A stretch of DNA of 64,000 nucleotides from Oceanidesulfovibrio indonesiensis (GTDB taxonomy: Bacteria; Desulfobacterota; Desulfovibrionia; Desulfovibrionales; Desulfovibrionaceae). How positions within the stretch are numbered: the first letter of the stretch is position 1; every line of letters begins with the position of its first letter. Positions 17,769-26,513 of the stretch are shown one piece after another. The notes under the pieces are model-generated. The model had not been told where the DNA came from. It saw nothing but the letters and a program-made list of their open reading frames with translations, and made no database searches. Position numbers and translations under genes: made by a program. The stretch covers positions 105,326-169,325 of the forward strand of contig NZ_QMIE01000003.1 of NCBI RefSeq assembly GCF_007625075.1, written 5' to 3'.

Positions 17769-18494
17769 TCAGCCGCGGCTCAGCGTGCGCACGCCCTCCG
17801 GCCCGGCCACCCGCGCCTCGTGAGCCAGCCCCAGAAAGAGGCCGTGCTCCATGACGCCGGCCCTCCCGTCCAACTTTTTTGACAATGCAGCAATATCGCC
17901 CATGGATTCGAACCGGCAATCGAGAATGTAGTGGCCCTGTTCCGTAACGAATGGCTCGCCCGAATCCTCAGTCCGCAGCACGGCCTCGGCCCCAAGTGCT
18001 TCCATGAACCGCCGCTGCGCCTGCCAGCCGAAGATCGCGACCTCGACCGGCAGTGCGCAACGGCCCCCCAGCCTGGCCGAAAGTTTGGTGTGGTCGGCAA
18101 CAAGGATGATTCGCCTGCTGTTCTGATGCACGATCTTTTCCGTCAGCAGCGCACCGCCGCCGCCCTTGATCGCATCGCAGAATTCGGTGAGTTCGTCGGC
18201 GCCGTCGATGGTCAGATCCGCCGCCGCAGTGCGCTCGAACGTGGTGAGGGGGATGCCCAGCGCGTGGGCCTGCCATGCCACATGGTCCGAGCAGGGCAGC
18301 CCCTGCACACCATGCAGCTCGCCGTGTTTCAGCCGCCGGGCGATCTCGCGGAGCGCATGAATTGCCGTAGATCCGTGGCCAAGCCCGACCACCATGCCAG
18401 GCCTCACCGCTTCAACAGCGGCCATGGCGGCTTCGTACTTGTAACGCTCCACCTCGTCGCTCATGTTGCCACCGGATCGAACTCCGCGTTTCAT
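17769..18494 (-). CDS. rpiA: Ribose-5-phosphate isomerase A
   Basis: RpiA interconverts ribose 5-phosphate and ribulose 5-phosphate in the non-oxidative pentose phosphate pathway. The 241-residue protein shows TIDGADELTE with the catalytic aspartates, KGGGGALLTEKI, VADHTKLS and the LPVEV segment. The phosphate-binding loop reads GLGHGST where GxGTGST or GxGSGST is usual, a threonine/serine-to-histidine change worth noting. ATG 18494 overlaps the stop of pgl in an ATGA arrangement; ATG 18464, with GGTGG upstream, is a possible internal start. It is the last gene of glk-pgl-rpiA. Confidence 0.9.
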   Translation of the reverse strand: MKRGVRSGGNMSDEVERYKYEAAMAAVEAVRPGMVVGLGHGSTAIHALREIARRLKHGELHGVQGLPCSDHVAWQAHALGIPLTTFERTAAADLTIDGADELTEFCDAIKGGGGALLTEKIVHQNSRRIILVADHTKLSARLGGRCALPVEVAIFGWQAQRRFMEALGAEAVLRTEDSGEPFVTEQGHYILDCRFESMGDIAALSKKLDGRAGVMEHGLFLGLAHEARVAGPEGVRTLSRG

Positions 18495-19219
18495 GGTTGG
18501 AGAAGATACCAGATGAGGCACTCCTGCGGGGCTATCCGCGCCGCCGGCAGATCCACGGCTCCAGATTCGCCGGCCTCCATGGCGCGGAAGAGCGCGAGCT
18601 TGTCTTCATCCATGATGAGATACATCGCGCAGCGCGCCTCGTTGAGAACTCTGGGCGTGAATGTGACGCGGTCCACCCGTGGCGTCACCCCTTCTGCCAT
18701 TTCCTCGGCGCGCACCGCAGCAACCAGGGCGTTGTCCTGCATGGCCGCAGCCCCGGGAAAGAGAGATGCGGTGTGTCCGTCCGGGCCCATGCCGAGAAGC
18801 ACAAGATCTATATGACCGCTGCCAGGAACGGCGCCGCCGGGCCCCAGAACTTCGGCGAGCTCTGATGCATATGCAGACGCGGCTTCGGCAGGTGCAAGCC
18901 GTGTGTCCACGGCATGGACGCGCGGTGTTTCGCGATCGAGCTGGCCGAGCAGGTGGTCCTGCACCATTCGCATGTTGCTGAGTTCCGAGTCCGCAGGCGC
19001 CATCCGCTCGTCGCCGAGAAAAATGTCCACCTGCCCCCATGGTACGCCGGGAACCCTGGCGAGTCGCTCGTACACGGGTTTTGGCGTGGAGCCTCCGGCC
19101 AGGGCCAGGGTCGCACGGCCACGCGCTTCAACAGCCTCCACGAGCATCGCGGCGATCTCCCGCGCGGCAGCGTTGGCAAGACTTTCTGGATCCTTGAAGT
19201 ATCGGAGATATCGTTCCAC
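18491..19219 (-). CDS. pgl: 6-phosphogluconolactonase (DevB type)
   Basis: The 242-residue enzyme hydrolyses 6-phosphogluconolactone to 6-phosphogluconate, the second step of the oxidative pentose phosphate pathway. The family motifs ALAGGSTPKPVYERL, FLGDERMAPADSELSN and GMGPDGHTASLFPG are all present. The start is GTG 19219 with GGAG six bases upstream. It follows glk by 13 bases and overlaps rpiA by four bases. No glucose-6-phosphate dehydrogenase gene is in this window; it would be needed for the route to be complete. Confidence 0.92.
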   Translation of the reverse strand: MERYLRYFKDPESLANAAAREIAAMLVEAVEARGRATLALAGGSTPKPVYERLARVPGVPWGQVDIFLGDERMAPADSELSNMRMVQDHLLGQLDRETPRVHAVDTRLAPAEAASAYASELAEVLGPGGAVPGSGHIDLVLLGMGPDGHTASLFPGAAAMQDNALVAAVRAEEMAEGVTPRVDRVTFTPRVLNEARCAMYLIMDEDKLALFRAMEAGESGAVDLPAARIAPQECLIWYLLQP

Positions 19220-19232
19220 CCGGGTCTCCGTT

Positions 19233-20183
19233 TCAGCTGACGAGATCGAGCCGTTGGGCAGCCATGTACGCCGCGCCCCAGAGCCCGGACTCTTCGTTGC
19301 AGTTCAACCAGATGGGAATAGTGGCGAGAAGATCACCATATGTGGGCGAGATGATGAACTCGTTGCGGAAGACGTCGTTATCCACAAGGGCCGGGTTTTT
19401 TGCGGCAACGCCGCCGGCCACGAACACTCCGCCCTGGGCAACCACGGCGAGGGCATAGTGTCGCGCGGCCCGGCCGTAGAACCTGGAAAACCATTCGAGC
19501 ACCTGCGGGTTGCCTTGCTCGGCCACTCCGGCCGGTTCGAGGCTCTCGCCCACGAGATATTCGTGGATCAGGCTGAGACCCGGCCCGGAAACCACCACAT
19601 CCCCGTACGCATACGGCACGCCGAGCCTTGTGCGCAAAAAGGCGTGGAACGCCTCTTCCGCTTCCCCATAAAATGAAAATGCCACGTGCCCCATCTCGGC
19701 CGGAATGGCCGCGACCCGCCCCGGCGCATCCAGCGCCACGGCCGCGTGGCCCAGCCCGGTGCCGGCGCCTATGACGGCCACCACGCCGCCTTCCACTGCC
19801 AGCCCATCCTTGACAGGCATGGCGTCCGCTACGGCCGGCGTGCGCGTAGCCAGGGCCTGCGCCTTGAAATCGTTGATGAGCATGAGCGTGCGCTTGAAGA
19901 ACGGACCGTCCAGCGCATCGAGATCGATGTCCCAGGAGACGTTGGGCATTGAGACGTACACGCCGCGCCGCACTGCTCCAGGCACGGCGAACACAGCCGC
20001 ATCCGCCGCGCCGGTGTCGATGCCTTCCTCGGCAAGCCGCTCCACCAGAGCGGCGAAAGATCCGGACTCCGCAGTGGGAAAGCGCACCGTGCGTTCCATG
20101 GCGAGCGTTCCGTCTGCGCCAACGGTGAACTGGCCGAACCTGCTCGAAGTACCGCCTATATCCGCTGCAAGTACGGTGGCCAT
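19233..20183 (-). CDS. glk: Glucokinase (Glk family)
   Basis: The 316-residue ATP-dependent glucose kinase belongs to the Glk family rather than the ROK family: ADIGGTSSRFGQF forms phosphate-1 near the N-terminus, INDFKAQALA carries the catalytic aspartate, VIGAGTGLGHA is phosphate-2, AAIPAEMGHV lies in the sugar site and GGVFVAGGVAAKN is the adenosine motif. It makes glucose 6-phosphate, which feeds the pentose phosphate enzymes encoded just downstream. GAGGAG precedes ATG 20183. It is the first gene of the glk-pgl-rpiA operon, with only 13 bases to pgl. Confidence 0.92.
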   Translation of the reverse strand: MATVLAADIGGTSSRFGQFTVGADGTLAMERTVRFPTAESGSFAALVERLAEEGIDTGAADAAVFAVPGAVRRGVYVSMPNVSWDIDLDALDGPFFKRTLMLINDFKAQALATRTPAVADAMPVKDGLAVEGGVVAVIGAGTGLGHAAVALDAPGRVAAIPAEMGHVAFSFYGEAEEAFHAFLRTRLGVPYAYGDVVVSGPGLSLIHEYLVGESLEPAGVAEQGNPQVLEWFSRFYGRAARHYALAVVAQGGVFVAGGVAAKNPALVDNDVFRNEFIISPTYGDLLATIPIWLNCNEESGLWGAAYMAAQRLDLVS

Positions 20184-20487
20184 GCCGGCTCCTCGTGGTT
20201 ATGTGATTGGCTCGACAGTGTACATCCGCAAGATGGACAATCACCATGAAAGTTATGACCGCCAACAGAAAATCCTGTCTGATCGCTCACCGGGTATCAA
20301 AATCGCCACGCCTCCAGCGGGGCCCCGCGGCGAATCACGCGGAAGCACGAAGTCTCCGACCCTGTATCCTGAGCATTATCATAGCTCAAACAGCGGCCAC
20401 AACCGGAGACCGGTCATCGGCGGCTCGCGCAGGGCCACCGGCTGAAATGTGCGAACCGGCGGCGCGTGGGTCGGCATCGCCTCTGTG
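20184..20487. other. Spacer upstream of glk
   Basis: These 304 bases lie between the glk start and the stop of the next minus-strand gene. They should hold the glk promoter and the upstream gene's terminator, but I see no clear consensus boxes, no T-tailed hairpin and no credible small gene. Confidence 0.5.
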
Positions 20488-21969
20488 CTAGGACTCTTCG
20501 TCGGAAAGGGGACCGGCATCCAGCGGCGACTCGGGGTCGTTTCCGCCGTTGCCATTCTTCGGCTTGGGAGGTTTGCTCAGCAACTTGGCGCGGAGATTCT
20601 TGGCGTCCTTGTGTTTGGCGGCAGAAGCGAGCAGTTCGTCCAGAGCGCGAACGGCGGACTGCTTGTCTCCCTTGAAGGACAGCAGCAGCGCATACGCCCA
20701 CAACATGTCCGCATCCTTTGGAGCGAGTTTGCGACCCTGCTCCAGCAGTCGCAGCGCCTTGTCCAGCCGGCCGCGCTTGACCAGGGTCTGGGCTACGGCG
20801 CCGAACGGATGGACCGTGGTGATGCCGCGCTTCTTCATTTCCTCGTGCATGGCCAGGCCTTCCTCGAATTTGCCGCACCAGATGAAGCTCTGGCAGGCGC
20901 GGCCCAGGAAGTAGCAGGAGCGGTTCCAGTCCCCCTTGCCCCGAAACGCTACGGCCAAGCCTTTATAAGCCTGGGGCGAACCGGGCTTGAGTTGCAGCAC
21001 GGCGGTGAAGTTGCGAATAGCCTGGGTATAGTCCCTGGCGGCCAGAGCCTCCTTGCCTCTGGAGAAATGCAGCCGCGCCGTCATTGCCGAGGACTCCTTG
21101 GCTGTTTCAGCCGCCTGGTCGCGCGGTGATTCCTGCAGAGGTTGCGGTGGAGCCGAGCTCGCCACCGGGGCGGCCTGCTCGCCATACGGTGCGGGCGGTT
21201 CCGCGACCTTTTCCACAGAAACGCCGTTATTGGTCTCGTCAAAACTGAGTCGGAACTGGATGGACTCGCGCAATCGTTGCGTGGAGCCGAGAAACTCCGG
21301 ATCGTCGAACCAGCTGACCACGGCCTGCTCTTCTTCGGTCAAGGACCCGTTTGCGGCGCTCCCATTGACAGAGGCGCCGTCGGCTTCTGCCAGATCGAAA
21401 AGCGAACTGCGCACCTGGATTTCCGGAGTATCCGGAGACATGTCGCCTGAGTTCGAGGCCTGGTTGTGCGGGCCGGCCCCCGGCAAGTCGGCTGTGCCAG
21501 GCAGAGAAGCCGCGCCCAGATCGAACGGGGTGGTCAGGTGGCCATTGCCCATGCACCGCCGGTAATCGTCCCGCAATGCTTCCGGAAGCGCGGCGACGAC
21601 GTCGTGGAGAGCTTCCTCAAGCTTGTCTGTGGAGAATGGCTGGCTGAGGATGAACCGAGAGCCGCGGTCCTCCAGCTGTCCCTGGAATTTTTCGGCCGGA
21701 CCGTCCTTGTCCCGGAGCATCACGATATACGGTATGGGCGTCGAGCTGTTTTCCAGATTCCGGAGGAACGAAAAGTCGTCGGCCGAGGCGATGGCCCATT
21801 GTACCATGACAAAATCGAGGCAGCCCTTTTCCGAGCCCGGAGGATTTGTTCCCTGCTCGTTGATGTCCTCTGCCGGATATCCGGAACAGGCCACCTGATT
21901 GAGGATGATTTTGGCCATCACCGGATCCGATTCGGCAATCAGGACCCGGAACCGTTCGAAATTGCTCAT
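20488..21969 (-). CDS. Pseudo-receiver and TPR protein
   Basis: The 493-residue protein starts with a receiver-like domain (residues 5-130: RFRVLIAESDPVMAKIIL, PYIVMLRDKD, SRFILSQPF). At the acceptor position the sequence is DFVMVQW, so glutamine 57 replaces the phosphorylatable aspartate. A linker of ~150 residues rich in A, S, P and E follows, then four or so tetratricopeptide repeats (about 300-460). The basic C-terminal tail (KPPKPKNGNGG) is disordered. It is soluble and is probably an adaptor that docks by the receiver fold without phosphorylation. It stands alone; ATG 21969 has a weak GAGG upstream. Confidence 0.85.
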   Translation of the reverse strand: MSNFERFRVLIAESDPVMAKIILNQVACSGYPAEDINEQGTNPPGSEKGCLDFVMVQWAIASADDFSFLRNLENSSTPIPYIVMLRDKDGPAEKFQGQLEDRGSRFILSQPFSTDKLEEALHDVVAALPEALRDDYRRCMGNGHLTTPFDLGAASLPGTADLPGAGPHNQASNSGDMSPDTPEIQVRSSLFDLAEADGASVNGSAANGSLTEEEQAVVSWFDDPEFLGSTQRLRESIQFRLSFDETNNGVSVEKVAEPPAPYGEQAAPVASSAPPQPLQESPRDQAAETAKESSAMTARLHFSRGKEALAARDYTQAIRNFTAVLQLKPGSPQAYKGLAVAFRGKGDWNRSCYFLGRACQSFIWCGKFEEGLAMHEEMKKRGITTVHPFGAVAQTLVKRGRLDKALRLLEQGRKLAPKDADMLWAYALLLSFKGDKQSAVRALDELLASAAKHKDAKNLRAKLLSKPPKPKNGNGGNDPESPLDAGPLSDEES

Positions 21970-22271
21970 ACGACAGACGCCTCGGACAACATGGGGATCC
22001 GATGTCGTGACAACAGCTGCAACGAGGCCGGCGAAAAAAGGTGGCGCCCCCTACCCCTGTTACGCACATGCCTGATGGTTTTCCTGACTCAATTTTATAG
22101 GGCATTCATGGTAAAATCACAAGGGGTTCTCTCTTTAACCCACCTTGCAAGTGGGAAATAAAGCTCTCTGCTCTCACGACCAGGCTTGACCCGCCGCAAC
22201 TCTTGCCGGATTCTTTTCGGGAGCAGGTTATTCCTGTATTTTCGTTCCCAATATATAACACCACACCCACC
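21970..22271. other. Divergent spacer
   Basis: These 302 bases separate divergent genes. I find only weak promoter-like pieces (TTGACC near 22187; an AT-rich run at 22251-22260) and no gene. A TTG at 22203 could extend the glycosyltransferase but has no ribosome site. Confidence 0.45.
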
Positions 22272-23453
22272 ATGCGCAGAATCTGTCACATAATCACGGG
22301 CCTCAACGTCGGCGGCGCCGAACGGCACCTTGCCGCCCTGCTCCAGCGACTCCGGAACGATGCCCAGAAGCCGGGCTTCGACCACGAGGTGGTGAGCCTG
22401 CTGGACCCCGGCCCCATGGCCGATGAGTTGGGCCGCGTTCCGGTGTTCAGCCTCGGCATGGGCCGCGGCCTTTCCACCCCGCACAAATGGCCCGCCGCCA
22501 TTCGCCGTCTTGCGCGCCTCATGGAGAGCCGTCCGCCGGACCTCATCCAGACCTGGATGTACCACGCGGACTTCATGGGCACGGCCGCCAGACGATTCGC
22601 AGTCTGGCCTGGCAACACTCCGCCGCCCCTGGTGTGGGGGCTGCGCAACGCCTACGTTTCGTCCAACGCCGTCAGGCTCACCACCCGCATGCTTATCACG
22701 GTGCTGGCGCGTCTCTCCAGACGGAAAGCTGTCCCGGCAGCCATTGTGGCGCCGTCGCATGCGGCGGTGCGCATCCATGCGGACCTGGGGTACGCTGCTG
22801 ACAAGTTCCGGGTAATTCCAAGCGGAGTGGACACGAACCGCTTCGCACCGGACAGCGGAGCAAGGCAACGCCTGAACGAGGCCGCCGGCATCGCCGACCC
22901 GGGCGCGCTGTTTGTGGGGCTTGTGTCACGCTGGGATCAGGTAAAGGACGTGCCTGGTTTCCTCGATGCCATCGCTGCACTACCCGAACGCACCGTCGCT
23001 CGTTGTGCGTTCCTGCTTCTGGGCTCGGGCCTGAGCGAATCGAACGCGGAGTTGGCCGGGCTCGTGGCGCGCCACCCCCGAAAGGAATCCATCCGAATGC
23101 TCGGCGTGCGCAACGACATAGCCGAACTGCTGCCGGGGCTGGACCTTGCGGTGAACAGCTCGCGCGGGGAGTCTCTGCCCATGGCGGTGCTGGAGGCCAT
23201 GGCCTGCGGGGTTCCGTGCATTGCCACCGACGTGGGCGATACAGCCCGCGCCGTGGGGAACACAGGTCGCATCGTGCCACCAAGCGACCCTGCCGCGCTG
23301 GCTGAAGCTATTGATGCCCTGCTTCGCCTTCCGCAGACTGAACGCCGCACCATGGGGGACGCATCCCGAAAACGCATTCTTGAACAGTATGATCTGCAGC
23401 GCTCGGCCAGCCAATACGCCGAGCTCTATCGCTCACTGACGGACTCAACTTGA
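22272..23453 (+). CDS. Glycosyltransferase, GT4 type
   Basis: The 393-residue enzyme has the GT-B fold signature of family 4: HIITGLNVGGAERHL at the N-terminus, SHAAVRIHADLGY and VIPSGVDTNRFAP in the middle, and the EX7E motif within SRGESLPMAVLEAMACG in the nucleotide-sugar site. GT4 enzymes are retaining transferases that build lipopolysaccharide, capsule or glycolipids. There is no signal or membrane helix, so it acts on the cytoplasmic face. Acceptor and donor cannot be told. No other glycosyltransferase is adjacent; an O-acetylation pair lies 1.6 kb downstream. Confidence 0.88.
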   Translation: MRRICHIITGLNVGGAERHLAALLQRLRNDAQKPGFDHEVVSLLDPGPMADELGRVPVFSLGMGRGLSTPHKWPAAIRRLARLMESRPPDLIQTWMYHADFMGTAARRFAVWPGNTPPPLVWGLRNAYVSSNAVRLTTRMLITVLARLSRRKAVPAAIVAPSHAAVRIHADLGYAADKFRVIPSGVDTNRFAPDSGARQRLNEAAGIADPGALFVGLVSRWDQVKDVPGFLDAIAALPERTVARCAFLLLGSGLSESNAELAGLVARHPRKESIRMLGVRNDIAELLPGLDLAVNSSRGESLPMAVLEAMACGVPCIATDVGDTARAVGNTGRIVPPSDPAALAEAIDALLRLPQTERRTMGDASRKRILEQYDLQRSASQYAELYRSLTDST

Positions 23454-23514
23454 CAGAATCCCATGGATGCGTGATTTGAGGGCATCATTGCCAAACCAGT
23501 CACGGACATCCACC

Positions 23515-23733
23515 ATGCGCCGATTCCCTCTCCTTACATTGTCTCTGGCCGTATTCCTGCTTCTCGGCAGCTGCGCGGCGCCGAAGGACCCAGACGGCAT
23601 GCTGGCAGCCCCACTGGGCGGTCCGGCACGCGAAGTCCTGGAGACGCCGCCGGCCGACATGCTGGGACTCCCCGCCTACGCCAGGACAGGAGAGGACATC
23701 AGCGTCGAGACCACCAGGGAGGCGGCTCCATGA
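23515..23733 (+). CDS. Small lipoprotein
   Basis: The 72-residue protein is a lipoprotein precursor: MRRFPLLTLSLAVFLLLGSCAAP has a basic start, a hydrophobic core and the lipobox LGSC. The mature part of ~50 residues is proline-rich with no known domain. ATG 23515 is chosen because it begins the signal peptide. Its stop overlaps the next ATG as ATGA, so the two exported proteins are made together. Function unknown. Confidence 0.75.
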   Translation: MRRFPLLTLSLAVFLLLGSCAAPKDPDGMLAAPLGGPAREVLETPPADMLGLPAYARTGEDISVETTREAAP

Positions 23734-24200
23734 CCCGGACGCTGCGGCGCATCGCCGTGCTGCTCGCCATCATCGCTTTTGCCGTGCTGTACAGCCGTTC
23801 TGCGCATGCCGAAGAATTCAACGAAAAAGGTTGGTTCGTCCCGGACGTAGAGGCCTACGGCCTGAAGCTGAGCGCCTATACCACGAAAAAGGACCTCGTA
23901 TCCCGTTGCCCGGGGCGCGAGCACGTGCAGACGTTATGGATGGTGAACGGATACCGGTTTCCTGACGATGTGCGGGCCAAGTACGGCATTGAGTCCGAAG
24001 AGGGTCTCGTGCTCGTCGCCGTGAACACTCTGGGCGACAACGTGACCTCCGTTTTCATCGACGTCGACCTCGAATACCCCATGGAGTTAACCCTCGTTGA
24101 TCGCGAGGGAGATGGAGTGTTCCGGCACCTCTACGGACCGAAGGACAGGCGTATCGACACGCCGGAGTGGATACTGGAACTCTGCAACGGGACGGACTGA
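23730..24200 (+). CDS. Exported protein of unknown function
   Basis: The 156-residue precursor has a signal peptide (RTLRRIAVLLAIIAFAVLYSRSAHA-EE). The mature domain of ~130 residues has VDLEYPMELTLVDREGDGVFRHLYGP and two cysteines (C60 in SRCPGRE and one near the end, LELCNG) that could form a disulfide. I do not recognise the family. The overlap with the upstream lipoprotein gene suggests that the two work as a pair in the periplasm. Confidence 0.75.
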   Translation: MTRTLRRIAVLLAIIAFAVLYSRSAHAEEFNEKGWFVPDVEAYGLKLSAYTTKKDLVSRCPGREHVQTLWMVNGYRFPDDVRAKYGIESEEGLVLVAVNTLGDNVTSVFIDVDLEYPMELTLVDREGDGVFRHLYGPKDRRIDTPEWILELCNGTD

Positions 24201-24354
24201 GCTGCCCCGGATTGTTCGGACAGCACAGCCTGCCGGCGGCGGGAAGAGCCCTGAGCGCATCAGGTCCGAGCTCGCATTCAGTATTCCATGCCGTGCTTGG
24301 CGTCGCAGCTCGCAATAGCGCCCAGTCTGAAAAGGCGAGGCCATGACAGGCGCG

Positions 24355-24627
24355 CTACAACTTGTCGAAGAAGATCAGCGCACCGATGAGGATAAACCCT
24401 ATGGCGGCGACTTTTTTGACTATATCCGTTGGGATGTACTGACAGATGAACGACGCAAAGACGATCCCCAGAGCGCTCACGAGCACGAGTGCCATAGAAG
24501 AGCCGAGAAACACGGTCCACGGTTTTTCCGTTTTTGCTGTCAACAGAATACAGGCGAGCTGAGTCTTGTCGCCAAGCTCTGCGACGAAAAGCGTTCCGAA
24601 TGTTGTTGCGAGCAGCTTCCAATCCAT
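24355..24627 (-). CDS. Single-domain GDT1/UPF0016 membrane protein
   Basis: The 90-residue protein consists of one GDT1 unit: three hydrophobic helices with the family motif AELGDKTQL (ExGDK[ST]) in the first. Most bacterial and eukaryotic members (MneA, TMEM165, Gdt1) carry two such units in one chain and move Mn2+ or Ca2+. Half-size members must assemble as dimers, as known for some cyanobacterial proteins. A manganese export role is inferred only from the family. ATG 24627 has AAAGGA nine bases upstream. The leader back to the candidate promoter is about 200 bases, unusually long. Confidence 0.85.
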   Translation of the reverse strand: MDWKLLATTFGTLFVAELGDKTQLACILLTAKTEKPWTVFLGSSMALVLVSALGIVFASFICQYIPTDIVKKVAAIGFILIGALIFFDKL

Positions 24628-25069
24628 AGTATCGAGTCCTTTAGGCGTTGCAGCATGATAATATGGGGAGCAGAAATTTATATTCTTTTCCCTGGTTTCA
24701 AGGACGGACCACGGCTCTGACCGGTGTTGCGCGGCGAATGCCGCTGGATCACGAATCAACAACTTCATGCCCCAGGCAGTAAGCGATGCCGGCAGCTGCA
24801 CGCACAACGTTCGCGCACGCAAGCGTCCGGTTCGCAGTTATCATATTCCGCTGGTCAATTCGTCAAGCGGCCGGGGCCTGCAGCTGGAGTTTTGCCGTCG
24901 AGTATTCTCCGAGCCCGTGAACTTTTCGGCTTCGTCCGCGGAATGCTCGCACAGGTGAGTTGCCAACGCTCGCCATTTGCAGTAGGAGGCAAGTCCGCTT
25001 CGCGGCACGCCGCCTGAAGGATTATTTCCCCACAACCTTGCATCATCCCCACCCGGGTCAGTCTGATCG
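24628..25069. other. Long divergent spacer with ~200-base leader
   Basis: The region holds the leader and promoter of the GDT1 gene on the minus strand and the upstream region of the MBOAT gene on the plus strand. Short frames on both strands look non-coding. I looked for the yybP-ykoY manganese riboswitch in the leader and could not match its conserved core. Confidence 0.5.
24839..24867 (-). promoter_or_regulatory. Candidate promoter of the GDT1-type gene
   Basis: The minus strand reads TTGACG, 17 bases, TGATAA. The transcript would carry a leader of about 205 bases before ATG 24627. Confidence 0.45.
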
Positions 25070-26509
25070 ATGGTATTCAGCTCGCCACTGTTCCTTTTTC
25101 TGTTTCTCCCGCTGGTGCTCGGCCTCTATCTGCTGGGCGGCAAGCTCCTGCGCAATCTTATTCTCTTTGCGGCGAGCATCTTTTTCTATGCCTGGGGCGA
25201 GCCTTTCCACTTCTGGCTGCTGCTCGTATCCATCGGCATCAACTACGTTTTCGGCCGACTCATAGACACGCCGGACTCGGGACGATCGCGACGCAAGCTG
25301 TTCCTCGGCCTGGGGGTGGCCGTAAACCTCGGCCTGCTGCTGCACTTCAAGTACGCCAACTTCCTGGTGGCGAACCTGAACCAGTTGGCCATGGACCTCG
25401 GCGCGTCCGCCCCATGGATTGTGATGGAGAGCAAGGTCCACCTGCCCATAGGCATTTCCTTCTTCACTTTCCAGGCCGTCTCGTACCTCATCGACGTATA
25501 CCGCGGCCTCTCAAAACCGCAGCGAAGCCCCCTCAAGCTGGGGCTGTACATCTCCATGTTTCCGCAGCTCATCGCGGGGCCCATTGTTCGCTACGAACAC
25601 GTAGCCGCGGAGATGGACAACCGCGAGATGACCCTGTCAAAGTGGTCCGTGGGAGTGCGGCGTTTCGTCATCGGTCTGGCCAAGAAAGTTTTCATCGCCA
25701 ACACCATGGGCGCTCTGGCCGATCAGGTGATGACCCTGCCGCCCAACGAGATCACCACGTCCCTCGCGTGGCTCGGCGCCATCTGCTACACCATGCAGAT
25801 ATTCTACGACTTCGCCGGCTACTCGGACATGGCCATCGGCCTGGGACTCATCTTCGGGTTCAAGTTCCCGGAAAACTTCAACTATCCATACATATCCCGG
25901 TCCATCCAGGAGTTCTGGCGCCGCTGGCACATCACCCTCTCCACCTGGTTCCGCGACTACCTGTACATCCCACTGGGCGGCAACAGGCGCGGCGCTGTGC
26001 GCACGTACATTAACATCGCCATCGTCTTCACCCTCACGGGCATATGGCACGGCGCAAGCTGGAACTTCCTGGTATGGGGCGCATTCCACGGCCTGTTTTT
26101 GATTTTCGAGCGGCTGGGGCTCAAGAACCTGCTGGACCGCTTGCCCGCCGCCGTGGCGCATGTGTATTGTATTCTCGTATTCATCACCGGCTGGGTCTTT
26201 TTCCGCATCGAGGACCTCGGCGACGCCGGCCGCTACGTGGGCACCATGTTCGGGTTGACCAAAACGGACCCGCTGTTCGATATGAGCATGTTCATACACG
26301 CCGAACTCGTGCTCACGCTGTGCATCGCGATCCTCTTCAGCCTGCCCGTGGCGCCATGGCTGGAAACCCAGGCCGAGAAGCTGCGCACTGGTCCCGGCCG
26401 CACGATCGTCGCTGCATGCCAGGGCGCCGCCATGGTCGTCATGCTGCTCATCGCCGTGTTCTATACCGCGAGCTCCACATACAACCCGTTCATCTATTTC
26501 CGTTTCTGA
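25070..26509 (+). CDS. MBOAT-family O-acyltransferase (AlgI-like)
   Basis: The 479-residue inner-membrane protein has about ten hydrophobic segments and the MBOAT hallmarks: LPIGISFFTFQAVSYLIDVYRG, YPYISRSIQEFWRRWHITLSTWFRDYLYIPLGG and the invariant histidine H327 in GIWHGASWNF. AlgI, DltB and PatA relatives carry acetyl or other acyl groups across the membrane to a polysaccharide, teichoic acid or peptidoglycan. The next gene, four bases on, encodes an AlgJ-like transferase, so the pair should O-acetylate an exported glycan. Nothing here shows that the glycan is alginate. Confidence 0.9.
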   Translation: MVFSSPLFLFLFLPLVLGLYLLGGKLLRNLILFAASIFFYAWGEPFHFWLLLVSIGINYVFGRLIDTPDSGRSRRKLFLGLGVAVNLGLLLHFKYANFLVANLNQLAMDLGASAPWIVMESKVHLPIGISFFTFQAVSYLIDVYRGLSKPQRSPLKLGLYISMFPQLIAGPIVRYEHVAAEMDNREMTLSKWSVGVRRFVIGLAKKVFIANTMGALADQVMTLPPNEITTSLAWLGAICYTMQIFYDFAGYSDMAIGLGLIFGFKFPENFNYPYISRSIQEFWRRWHITLSTWFRDYLYIPLGGNRRGAVRTYINIAIVFTLTGIWHGASWNFLVWGAFHGLFLIFERLGLKNLLDRLPAAVAHVYCILVFITGWVFFRIEDLGDAGRYVGTMFGLTKTDPLFDMSMFIHAELVLTLCIAILFSLPVAPWLETQAEKLRTGPGRTIVAACQGAAMVVMLLIAVFYTASSTYNPFIYFRF

Positions 26510-26513
26510 CGCC

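Noticed and set aside
24628-24840. yybP-ykoY manganese riboswitch ahead of the GDT1 gene
   Set aside because: The leader is long enough, but the conserved core bases could not be found on the minus strand.
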